Shown here: positions 23,901-35,199 of the stretch, one piece after another | Layout of the letters: each line of letters begins with the position of its first letter | How positions within the stretch are numbered: position 1 is the first letter of the stretch | DNA from: Neckera pumila | Lineage: Eukaryota; Streptophyta; Bryopsida; Hypnales; Neckeraceae | Direction of reading: 5' to 3' | Assembly (NCBI GenBank): GCA_963969595.1 | Contig: OZ018410.1 | Span: 38,111,413-38,175,412 of the forward strand | DNA: 64,000 nucleotides | Made by a program: the position numbers and the translations under genes | Notes under the pieces: generated by a model | Told to the model about the DNA's origin: nothing | The model's database searches: none | What the model saw: only the letters and a program-made list of their open reading frames with translations

Positions 23901-24953
23901 TCTTTTGACGTCCAACCCGTCGTCCGCTTAACGCTAGGAGACACATAGCACAACAGCCACTGTCCAAGCAATTCGACGCTACTCTATGTTAAAACCTTGT
24001 TCCATCTCACGCAAACCATGAACAAGACAGTTGCAAACGACTAGGTAAGTTCATAGGGTATCTCGTATTTTGTTTGGAAGAAGTATATCATGAAGTTGTG
24101 TAGTGGAAGATTTCAGTCGTTATAGGGTTTGCATTGGCTATTACGTGGTTTGAGATGGACCTGGCTGCGGTCAGCGATGTATACAGTCCAAGGCGAAGTA
24201 GCACTGAGCATGAGTATATCAGTAACTAACGAAAGATCCAATCCCTCTACTGCAGCATCCGCCATCCACACCTCAGGGGTGAGTAATCTGCACGCCTCTC
24301 AAAAGTATGGTCCAAACAATTATGCTCGTCAGTTTCGACCCTGGCAATTCTTTTTAGGATATCGCAATATAACTTCGTAAGGCTTCAACGATTCTCTCAT
24401 CAATCTATGGCATGAGGGAATTAAACCATGCAACATGGAAGAAAGTCTGAAAGAAAGGTAGCACGTGGCACGAATGCCACTGTGCAAGTGAGAGCAATGT
24501 GTGATGCAAGACAAGACGTCCACCAGGAATCGCAAGTTAAGCAAAAGCCTCCCTCTTCCACAATAACCTGTAGCTGCTCTGATAAGCTGCAGATCACTCT
24601 CCCACGAAGATTGCTAAACCAGACAAGACATTGCTCTTCAAACGATGACAAGGATATTAGGTTTACGAGTAGATGATTAAAAAGGGTCTAATTACTGACT
24701 GTTTGTTAGGGGGCATGGGGTTAAGTTCGGTGAAGACCATGATGAGTTCCTCCAAGAAACGCAACTCAACCTTCAAAATCCGCACTTCTGCCTCTCGGCC
24801 TTCAGCTTGGAGCATCACCAGCTGCTCTTCCAGCTCGTGAAAACATCGACGGTACATGCGCAGCCTGTCTGGTGCACTCAACGGCATCACCACAACCCCA
24901 GGCATCACGACAGCCCTGGGGTGCCCGAGTGTCGAAGTCGACGTCCTTCGCAT
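20992..24953 (-). CDS. PAS-domain response regulator (PAS plus C-terminal receiver, no kinase)
   Basis: My model has ten exons: 24953-24696, 24271-24161, 23983-23806, 23772-23582, 23225-22923, 22761-22700, 22533-22344, 22092-21868, 21668-21584, 21125-20992; 578 aa, all phases consistent. The ATG has A at -3 and lies just after a likely 5'UTR acceptor (GCGCAG). Residues 33-75 look coiled-coil (FHELEEQLVMLQAEGREAEV). A PAS domain of the PAS_3 / WC-2-like kind follows at 110-246 (CYVSPSVKRTTGW, then YRRLRKDRSYVTVQ). No LOV flavin-binding cysteine motif is seen. A Pro/Ser-rich linker leads to a receiver at about 430-565 with every key residue: Asp437/Asp438, phospho-acceptor Asp495 (LVLMDLQMP), Thr530 and Lys552 (SKPL). 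HisKA and ATPase domains are absent, so it should receive phosphate from a phosphotransfer protein. The function is an inference; the second intron boundary (24695-24272) could hide a small exon. Confidence 0.85.
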
Positions 24954-26100
24954 CGTAACTGCGCTGTGTAATGCTTTAATGAAGATATACCACTCGAAAT
25001 AGAATTCAAACCTCTCAATCAAAAAGCATGCAACGGAACACTGGAACAGAGATGTAAACCATTCAGTAAAATTACCAGAATACAAACAAAATCCTTATTC
25101 GAAATTCCAAAAAAAACAAGAGGGCAAGCCTTTCCGCAACAACTGTGAAGATGATTCCGGTGCTCTTTCTCACGACAGAAGACTCCGAAGAGATCAAACT
25201 GCAATAAATCAAATTGCAAATCCAACAAAGAAGTCCAATGCGAGACCCCTGCAGCCTGATTGCACGGTATGCCGACAATATTAAGGAATGTTCCAGCGCT
25301 AATTCTCACGGCGTCTTCCAAAGAGAAAGAAGATAAAGCCACGACCTATCCCCGACACCTGATTCCCAAGATACGACAACATTACACACGACAATGTTCA
25401 AGAGCAAGCCACACTAATAACAAGCCATAACCGCCAGGCACGCACACCAAACCTCACTATCCCGTCCGAGTCCATACAGGGAAAAGTACTGTACATCCCC
25501 TGGCATCATATTGAGTCTCGTAATAAGCATTAGTTTATTTACCAAAACGACCGACAGCGATGAAATCTTGAAAAGTGAATAAAACGGTTAACTGAAAACG
25601 GCACGGAAGTTTCGAAAGACCTAAAGGTAGACCACGACGACGACGGCGACGACTGTTGGAATTCAACCACTCAATATTTAAAATATCGCGATGCTGCTAT
25701 GGAGTAGCACCAGGCTAGGAGGAGCACAGTAGAGGTAAAATAATCTACAAATGTAGCCCCGCCAGACTTGACGGAGAGGCTATGGCGAGGACGGAAGCTC
25801 CGGCTGTACAGTAATGCAACCAAACTTTTCTTCGGGTGTGGAAATGGCGGACGCTGAAATGACGGAAGCTCCGACTTGGCTTCTGCGCCACAGCCACTAA
25901 TATGCCACCATGTGCTGCACGCCGCAGGGACTTTTATTATAAGGTCGCCGGCCTGGGGAAACGAAGGACGGAAGGAGGGCCACACCACACCGGCCAGCAT
26001 GTGCGGCTATGGCGAGGAAGCTCTCACCCTTTCTTCAGGGTAGGACCCGCGTTGCGAGTCTTTCGCCTCCGAAAATTGACCAGGGAGAAAAGGGAGTTCG
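24954..26100 (-). promoter_or_regulatory. 5'UTR and probable promoter of the PAS-receiver gene
   Basis: A pyrimidine-poor but usable acceptor (TTACACAGCGCAG|TTACGATG on -) stands just before the start codon, so a 5'UTR intron is likely. GC content is raised at 25600-26080. A CGACGACGACGGCGACGAC-type repeat sits at 25634-25655. On the - strand CCTTATAATAAAAG at about 25934-25947 could be a TATA element, which would put the start near 25900. Short duplicated pieces (GGAAGCTCCG; CTATGGCGAGGA) recur within 25775-26025. Confidence 0.4.
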
Positions 26101-26342
26101 GCGTGTAGCGAGTTCGTACTATCATCCGAATGGATGGATGAAAATCATCGGCGCCAATGAAAGTGTGGTAACCTGAAAGTGAGTTTTTTTTTTTTTTTTC
26201 TCAAATTTGGGGATTTGAAACAGGATAGAGTTAGCAATAAAAACTAAAAGTTTATGTGGTATGTCCAAAGACTTTGCCTCCAAAGAGTGTAAAATTATTA
26301 TAAACAACAAGGGCACTGACTTATCTTGTATTTTTTAATCCC

Positions 26343-27485
26343 TTAACCCCTAGGTGGTTTCCAGGATACATTGTATCCTCTGGATCCATACACGACCTGT
26401 ATTCGGCAAATTTCATGAAGTATTGGCCAAAAATCTAAACTACAAAATTGAAGGTGTAATAGTCATTGATGTTCATACGTTTTTAGAAAAATATTGCAAT
26501 GTTTGTTGTTGAAATGAGATGTTGTCGAACATGCAAAAGTATGTATTTCTAGGGAAATACGTGTATTGAGGATACAACTTCACAATATTTATAGAATTAG
26601 TAACATGTCCAATGTAGCTAGAAAGCGTGTAGTTCGATAGAAGACTTTAGTGTGCATTCAACAAAAATAAATTAAAATAAATGGATAGTAAACCTTTCAC
26701 AAGCAAGGTTGTGTACATTGCACTTACCATATGTAAAAGTGCATTGAAAGACACCCGAAACCATTTAGGAGTTAACAACAAGGGAGTAGTATGAATTCTC
26801 AAAATTGTAAAGACATAATATAAATGCAACATAAGAAAATAATTTTATGATGAATTTTCAAACAAAAAATAAAAAATATGATTCACAGATCATACACATA
26901 CCCTTAGATCGACTACTACATTTACTAAATGAAAACCTTGTTGCAACCAATATAATCTACATCAATGATGTTTTCTGTTTTGCATTGAAATTGATGGTTT
27001 TTGTTACAAAAAATAGAAAACATCATGTAGATTGTATAAATGACAACAAGGTTTTCTTCGAGTGATTAGATCAATATTTTTCAATAAAATTTGAAATCTA
27101 AAATAAAATTTGAAATTGATCATAGATTATATATGTGTAATTTTTACAAGAATTTGTCTTCTTTAAATTCAAATCATGGTGCAATTTTTAGAATTCTATT
27201 TCATTTATTTACTCGGGTCATTTTTGGAAGGTTGTGTTTTGGACAAAAAAAGGTTATTTTTTGAGGTCAAATATATTTATACCCTTAAGTTTGATCTATA
27301 TAATGTTTAAAAAGGAGAAATTCTGAAAATCTATATAATGCAAATGTATGAAAACAAACACAAGAATCTATATATAAATATTTTGATGGATGAAAATACA
27401 TGATTGTGCATTTGTGCATGTTTGGGATATATATCAGTATTTGTTCCTTGTTCAAAATTTGAACACTTTGTCTTTGAGGGGTTAA
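26343..27485. mobile_element. TTAA-bounded non-autonomous element, 1.1 kb, different interior
   Basis: It begins TTAACCCCTAGGTGG and ends TTTGAGGGGTTAA, giving 9-bp inverted termini including TTAA. The inside does not resemble the 933-bp family, so it is a separate subfamily that may use the same transposase. It contains an internal palindrome with about 50-base arms at 26923-26980 and 27008-27057 (AAAACCTTGTTG ... CAACAAGGTTTT). No coding capacity. Confidence 0.55.
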
Positions 27486-29284
27486 TCAACACTTTTTTAC
27501 TTGTCGCATGGAGGAAAATGGAGTTTTAGTGTATTTTTTAACATATTTATGTAAATGTTGTATAAATCTTGGTTATGGTGAGTCTTAATTGGTATACATG
27601 TCAAGGGATACCAAATATGTAATAGTTGAGTAATTTCTAGAAGGAGCATCACAAAAAGAGCCTATTTGAAATGTCAAGTATAAAAATACATTGCTCAAAG
27701 TCTTTCTTGTAAGTTTTTTCACTTTCTTCCTACCATATGCTTTAATTCATAGACTTTTGTCTCAAAGGTTGAACTCGTTTACAGAAATTTGCAATGAATT
27801 GTGATCCAAAAGAGGAATTGTGAAAACCAAATAGGCCATTCTATTGCTCAAGACCAATGAAAGTTTTATATGTATATTTGAAGTAGAGCCCAAAGAAATT
27901 TGTTATAAAGATACCCCTAGAATATCTTATATATCTAATATATCTAAAGAGAAACTGGTAGATAATATTTGATCTTTAGATTGCCCAATCAATGCAAAAA
28001 AAATAATATTCAATCTTTTAGACACCTGCGTAATTTTTTACCTTAGTTTGGCATGAGTGATAGAAGGTTTGGAGTTTTGAAATGTTGAAATTTTTCAAAA
28101 TGGTGTTAAACAAATGTTGAAGTTCAAAAAGAATTATTTGCCAGATTAATTTTACAAAAATTGGAAAAACTCATGTCTATGATCAGTTTGATGCAGACAT
28201 GTGTTCCAATCATCGAGGCAACATAATACAAAATTTTGAGTGGGATGTAGAACGTGGATTGTAATGTCCATAGTACAGGGCTTTATGATGAGCTTGCATC
28301 AACATTTGTTGGTCAAGCTATAATATGACTTATATATTGGTACTCTCAGAACATCTGTTTTAGTTCTCAATTTTTTTAAATCGTTAATAATTTATAATGA
28401 TTTAAGTTTTAAATAAATTTGTGACTTAAATACTCTTCAAGTCTCATTGCTTGTTCTTGAAAACTTGTGGTGGCTCTCAATAATGGAGGTAAGTATTCAA
28501 GGGCCAAATATAAATGACAAAATAGAAACAATGATTCCAAATTAGCCTTCACTTCAGTTTAACACTCTAATTGTAACTTATGAATTAGGAACTATATTCT
28601 TCAATACTCAATGATCATATATTTTTTCAACATTAAAAAAATATCAGTTAAACTATTTCCAACCTAAAAATTGTCTTTGAAACTAGTTTATGCAATGATA
28701 GATCTAACTAAATGGATATGATTTTTGAATCATTATTTATAAACTTTAAATGAAAATTATAACTAGATTATTTTTTGAAATTGCATTGTATAATACATCT
28801 TCACACTTTCGGAAATACAAACTATCAAGGTGATCTCGGGGAGTTACACATACTTTTAATAATTATGTGATTCAAATAGAGATTGAAACTCTTTTTAGTT
28901 GAAGTACTAAACAAAATTACATGCTCAGTGCTACAAATAGTTTTTTAAATGTCTCCAATGATTATCCTTCCATTTCCAATATTTAATTGCATTTTTACAT
29001 ATCTACCCAAGTATATATTTCAAAATTCAGTTGTTCTATTTTTAATTTTCATTGGATTTCAATATACTATTTGGTAGCCTTTCCGTTTAGCCATTAATCC
29101 TACAAGGGCTTCAAATTTAAAATAGTTGAATGGATAACTTTCAACATTTAGTTGGAATGAAGAATGCACATAGTCATCTAAATCAATAATAATTGCATAG
29201 TCAATGACCATAATGATATAACTATCATTTTAAATTGCAATAAGGTATTTGTTTAAGCAACAATTTGCTTCTGAGTGATACAAA
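27486..29284. other. AT-rich intergenic DNA
   Basis: Very AT-rich, with no frame of interest, no recognisable RNA gene and no clear repeat boundary. Nothing further is visible to me here. Confidence 0.5.
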
Positions 29285-30906
29285 CACTATAAGAAATCCG
29301 TTTTTTTTTTAATGTCTGCCAAAAACATGCAATGTCCAAGGCCTAACATACTATGTCCACTGAGACATCAAGACGTTAAAGAAGAGGATTGCAGTTTAGG
29401 GTAAATTTTCAAGGATGTTCCAGATGATTGCGGAAAATTTGAATGGAACCAGTTGGTGTTACCAAAGACATTGAGATTTTTGATGACATTTTTAAGGACT
29501 CACTCATGTCCAACAAGGCATCCGCAAAAACATAGATGGCCACGTCAACTTTGGGGGAAAAATTTCAAGGAGGGTACTTTTTTAAAATCACTTTTTCTTT
29601 GGATAAAAAACTGACCAAGGTTGAAAAACTAGAATTGGGTAGCCTCCGGACAGCTTTTGGAGAAAATAAGATGACGTGGCATATGATGTGGCATGCCACG
29701 TGTAAATTAGTTGACGTGACATAAAATTATGCTGATGTGACATGCCACGTCAGCATATCGGGGCTGTCTCTTTGCGTTTCTACACTTATTTTGGAGATGT
29801 CTAAGTAGACGTAGAGATGTCACTGGAGACATTTTATAAAACGTTGAGATGTTTTCTTGGACATTTTTGTAGACTTCTAGATGTTTTAGAAAACATAGTC
29901 ACAATTGGTATATCGTCTATAGAGACATCATTAGAGCAACCTTTGAGACATGCAAAAAACATCCTACTAGACATCTGTGTGCTGCTCCACCAAAATTTAA
30001 ATCCAGTGTTTTCAATGTCCCATATAGTTTGTCTTCCCTTCTACCACTTTATTTGTATAAAGAGCTCGTCTTTTCCCCTCCATAAACTCACATCAAGTGG
30101 CTTTTGAAGCCATGTGACATAATTGCCAATTATAATGTATTTTGTACGACGTATTATGTATGGTATATGATGTATGATGTATAATGTATGATATATTATG
30201 TATGGTGTATCATGTATGACATGTTATATTGGACATTATGACATGTATGAGGGACATCATATGAGACATGTGAGATTGTCCAGATTAACATCATGCTGAA
30301 TAGTCCATTCCATTCCATGAATGTTTAATGTGACATCATTTTGTTCTCCTAGATCATACCAAACATTACCAAAGGTATTCATGATGAAAAGTAGATGTTT
30401 ACATTGATGTCACAAGAAATTTGGACGTCTAAGGTGATGTTTCAAAATACGTCTATGAAAACGTCCGGACGTCTAAGTTGATGTCTCAGAAAACGTATAG
30501 ATGTCTATGTTGACATCTTCAAAGATAGTAAGAAAATTCTTAGACAACAAAAATATATGTTGACGTGGCATGCCACGTCAGCCTTATTGGATGCCATGTC
30601 ACTTTTCCCGCCGCCACGTCACATGCCACCTCATGGTCAAAAATGGATGAAAAAGTTTCCTACATGGCTGCCCGTGCACATGTGGCGCTTAGGTGGTAGC
30701 CACATGGCGACCTTTGAGGACCCCATTGACTCATTTTTTTGGACATCAGGTCCTCCAGCATGCTGATGTCCGACGTCAAACTTGATGTCAAACCTAAGTC
30801 TTGAGCAACACGATTTTTGGACGTCCACGTAGACATTTCAAGACACCAGTCGGGACATCAGCATGTAGAATCCAGGGATAAAAAAATACACAGATTTCTT
30901 ATAGTG
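29285..30906. mobile_element. CACTA-type non-autonomous DNA transposon
   Basis: The left end is CACTATAAGAAATCCG (29285) and the right end is CGGATTTCTTATAGTG-like (CACAGATTTCTTATAGTG, ending 30906), so the inverted ends begin with CACTA, the hallmark of the CACTA (CMC/EnSpm) superfamily. The interior is packed with short subterminal-type motifs (GATGTC, GACGTC, AGACATC, TGACGTGGCATGCCACGTCA) on both strands, as CACTA elements show. The flanking trinucleotides are AAA and AAC, not a perfect duplication. Length 1622 bp; no transposase is encoded. Confidence 0.8.
30131..30245. repeat. Degenerate TGTATGATGTA tandem inside the CACTA element
   Basis: About 110 bases made of ten or so variants of an approximately 10-11 base unit (ATGTATGATGT / ATTATGTATGGTGT). 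It is confined to the CACTA element and probably arose by replication slippage. Confidence 0.65.
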
Positions 30907-33900
30907 AACATGATGTAGATGGAATATTTGGATAAAAGTTTCTTTTTTTTTATGGATAAAATTGCCAAATTGCTACAATCACTTGGAACGATATTGCATT
31001 TTAAAAGAATGTAGCTACTTTGAGAAAAGCAATTTTTATCTTGTCTATATTTTCACATTTCATCTGTTGATAGGAATGTAAATGTCTTCATATATCTAAC
31101 CAAGGGCACTTTGTAATTGTCTAAAATAAATGAAATAAAAAGGCTTGGATTAACATTTTCTTAACAATGCCTCCCCCAAGTGCTCAATCTAAATATAATA
31201 AAATTGTATTTGAATTTTTAATCAATAAATAATTAAAATTTCTGAAACATATTTTATATCATTGAACTGTATAGGTCAATCTTGCTACTATTTATAATCA
31301 TCATCCACCCAATAGATCGGTGCATGCTTACATCATCTTCAATGTACTTTGGAATTTTCATTGGTTTATAATTAGAATTTGGAATTTCCAACACTGAAAG
31401 CGCATCTCAAAGTACTTTGAATAGGTACAAGAAAACAAAAATTTAGACATTAGAAAATGAAAATAGTTGCTTCAAAAGTTAGCTAATGACAAAAGTCATA
31501 GAGATTTTTTACGCAAATCACCTTAATTCATTGAAGAATTTCACTACATACAAAAAACACCATCTAATTTTAAAGTAGCACAATCAAATTCAAAAATTTC
31601 ACCTAGTTGAGCACATCTAGCATATTTTTCTACTGTAGCTGGATTGCTAAAACTTACCCCATTAAGTTCACCATAGTGTGACATGGCTTTCATTTTTATT
31701 AATTGAATTAAAAAAAAATTAAGGAACAAATAGCAAAATTAATAGAAAATAAGTAAATGCTTTACTATTAAAGGGCCAGTATTGGAAGGGTTTAGAATTA
31801 GTGGCCAACATGACTACGATAGTATATAAAGTGTGCAACCTTTTCGCACTTGCTCAAATTAGCAAGCATTAGAAGAGATTTGAGGCCTCCAAGAGCCCGT
31901 GAGTTATTCTGCGTTCCCACACTGTGGAATGCAGGAAAGCTGCAAGGCTAATGTGGTCAAGAGAGTGTCATGTCATTTTCGACAAAAAAAAAATTTAATT
32001 TTTTTTTTGCCTAAAATGATATTTGGGAGAGAATTTTTTTTTTTATTTTTTTTTTGAAAAAAAAAATTTTGATAGCCTGTATCAACTGTTTTCAGATATG
32101 GCCAGATTGGAGAACGGGCTTGAAATGGCCCTCCAATGCCCTCCAATCTCTTCTAATGAGTTAGCACAACAAATGAATCACATCACTTGGCATTCATATT
32201 CACAAATATCAAAATGCATTTAATAGATCCATTGTCCACATGCATCACATATTCACTATTCATTCACTATTTAAGCATCTTTTTAAATCTAGATCTAATT
32301 TTCTCTTACTTGCTAATTATCTCAAGCTTAGACCTCTCGATTCAAGAATGAACATGACATTTTGTTCACAATGAAGAAATGACAAATTGTGAAATAATTA
32401 CAAGACTACAAAACCGAAATTATCTTTAATTCATAAAAGTGTAAAGAAAACACTTTAGGTGAAAAAAATAATTTTTTGTCATTGCAAAGACAAAAGTGAT
32501 GTCACTTTATGGTACTTTGTTCTTTATTTCTATTAAAATAAACCATTAGAAAAATATTTTTTAATGAGCTTCTATGAAAAAGGGTACCATGCACATTGCA
32601 TTGCACTCCAAAGAAAAATCTTTGGTGTAATATACATGGTAACCATGATTTGTCCAACCTCTAATTTTTTTTGTCATTTAGCTAACTTTTCAAGCATTTA
32701 TATTCATTTTTCAATGTCTAAATTTGAATTTTCTTTGTACCTATTCAATGAACTTTGGATTGTGCTTCTAATGGTAGAAATCTCAAGGCTTAGTTATAAA
32801 CTAGTAAAAAGTTAGAAGTTAACTTGGAAGGAGAAATTCCACAGTGCATTGAAGATGCCTACTTGAAAAGTGGATGAACTTGTTGTTAAGAGGTCATTCA
32901 ATTTGCGAGGCAAGTAAGTAATCATGATTGAAAACATGGCTCATTTAGCCAGCCAATGTGGAGTCTAAAAACAACCTACCTTGGTTGATTGGTGGTTGAT
33001 TATCCAATTGAGCCATTGGAGGGGTAGTTCATTTGATTCTGGGCTAAGCCACTAAGCCTGAGGGTGATGAGCTTTTACTAAGATGGGCTTATACGTGAAG
33101 CCCAGTGGACAAAAAAATACTACTCTCCTCTGTCCCAAAATGAACTTCCTATCATACAAAATGTTTCAGATTAAGGTTGAAAAGAATATTTTTTAACCCC
33201 TTTCAAACTATAAATAAAGTTTGATGCTCTCCTATCATTTGGATTAGTTTTCAAGATGCAAGTTTAAAATATTAAAGAGAAGTTTTTTGGCCATTTTGAA
33301 GGAGCACAACTAGCCAATCGTTTCTTGAGTTCCCACACATTGTGGGTTGTGTCCTTTTGTCTTTCCGCACTTTGTATGGTCATTCCTGCGCTGACTTTGT
33401 AAACAATTCACTCCATAAGCCCTTAGTCCTCCATGTCACAACGGAAACATCAATTTGGAACACAAAATATATAGGCCAAAAAAAATATCATTTTGAGATA
33501 GAGAGAGAAGAAGCTAAAATATGACAATTCCACCTATCATCATTGAGCATGGAAGCAATAGGAGAATGAGTTCCACCAATATAAATGCATTCCACACTCA
33601 TAAAAAAACTCGTAAAAAAATACTCTCACCTATATTTTGATATCAATGAACCCACCCACCTTCCCATCCATACATGAAAGGACTAAAGAGGCCCTTATAG
33701 AATTGAGGATTGAGCGGTTACTGCAAACATTCTTTTTTATTTTTATTTTTTGTAAGAGAACTTGTGGTGTAATTCGTTCCTCTGTATCATGACCTATAAC
33801 AGGATAAAAGGAAGAGAATTGTTGGTGGTAGTGTAGTTCCGAGTTTTGCACCAGTGCAAACTCTCTGTCTAGTACGGTAGAACCAAAGTCCCAAAGTCCC

Positions 33901-34732
33901 AAAGCCACCAACTCCTCATAGTACTCAAGGTGACTTTTGTCACGTACCTTACCTCTTTGAATAGTGGATTTGTGGACTTTATCGCCGCCTTGGCTCTCTT
34001 TGACCCGAAATCAGGAAACTGCGCAGAAGCTGCTGAAAGTCTCTCAGTGATAAGAGCATGGACCATGCATGGCTTGAGTGCTTGACATCTCGGGAAAAGT
34101 TAAGTATCTCACCAGACCGGCCCCACTCATCTCCCAACTTTGGAAAGGATGAGTGGTATGATCCCGGACATTTAAAGTGGAAGTATCCCAAACCGTCAAT
34201 ATTAAGCAATTCAGCATAGTTGGAGGCAACTTTTCTTAAAATTAATTTTTGTAGTATTAGCGAGTGAAAATCATGAATATTAAAAAAAAAAAAATAGATG
34301 TTTTGGATGTGGTATGTAATTTCTATGATTTTTCAAAGAGACGACTCCCTAGACCATTGAAACTGTAACATAGATGGACCCAAAACTGAAAACAAATGAA
34401 AGTTAGGCATGTGAATCCGGTTCTGAAGTAGGTTTAAATTCATTCCTAAGCCCCTCAACAACAACACTCTTTAACACCAAGTGAGAATAGACCTTTAGAG
34501 TGTCAAATTCATCATTCATGTGGATGTAAAACCAACCAATGTTTAGATAGGACTGCCAGTTAGTTCATTGTTAACAGGTGGAAGTGGGAGAAAAAAAACC
34601 TATTGTAATTTGAAAACATCACAGAAAAAAACAGTTAAAAATCTATAATATTTCTAGTTGGAGTAAAAAATAGAGAAAAAAACCCGAACATGGTGCTTGA
34701 AAAACCGGTTCAATGTGAAAATTATAGGAAAA
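30907..34732. other. AT-rich intergenic DNA
   Basis: No gene is supported. A TATATAAAG string at about 31821 is followed by a GC-richer stretch to 31970, but no reading frame or RNA gene that I recognise follows. Positions 33640-34230 are GC-richer, with overlapping - strand frames of under 95 codons and a small tandem CCAAAGTCCCAAAGTCC near 33888-33905. They may be a relic of coding DNA; no domain is identifiable. Confidence 0.4.
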
Positions 34733-35179
34733 TAAGGTAAACCAGCCCATTGTGGTCAAAATTTGGAGTTTACCTTCATGCCATTGCTGAAAGTTTTCAA
34801 ATTTTTTCCCACATGATGATAAGTGTGAGAAATAGTGAGAGCAACTGAAATTATATTTTTCAAACAAAGTATGAATTTGTTATAGATTTTTGAAGTGATA
34901 TGTCCAAAAGAGTCAGTAGACTACCCCATAACCAACAAAATTTGTATTCAATATGCTCTTCTTAATCACCTAAAGTGGTCACAATAATTTTTAATGTAGA
35001 AGGCCATGAAAAGTGACCTCTTGCAATGATTTACACTGAAAAGAGCAGGTGTTCCTAATGAGGTCACTAACCACTCCATTGGTGTCAGGTTAGAAATTGA
35101 TTGTGGCCAAAAAAACCTGTCATGGGGTCATTAGGTATCCACTATGGGTCATCTAACCATAATGGGCTGGTTTACCTTA
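34733..35179. mobile_element. MITE with 24-bp terminal inverted repeats
   Basis: The left end TAAGGTAAACCAGCCCATTG (34733) is the reverse complement of the right end (CAATGGGCTGGTTTACCTTA-like, ending 35179), with one mismatch in 24 bases. If the outer TA is the target duplication, the termini read AGGTAAACCAGCCC, which would suit a Tc1/mariner (Stowaway-like) origin. 447 bp and non-coding. It lies a few hundred bases upstream of the HK1 leader. Confidence 0.75.
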
Positions 35180-35199
35180 GCTGGTAAGACTCAAAAAAT

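Noticed and set aside
29536..30107. Small frames inside the CACTA element
   Set aside because: No similarity to a transposase. They come from repeated GACATC-type motifs.
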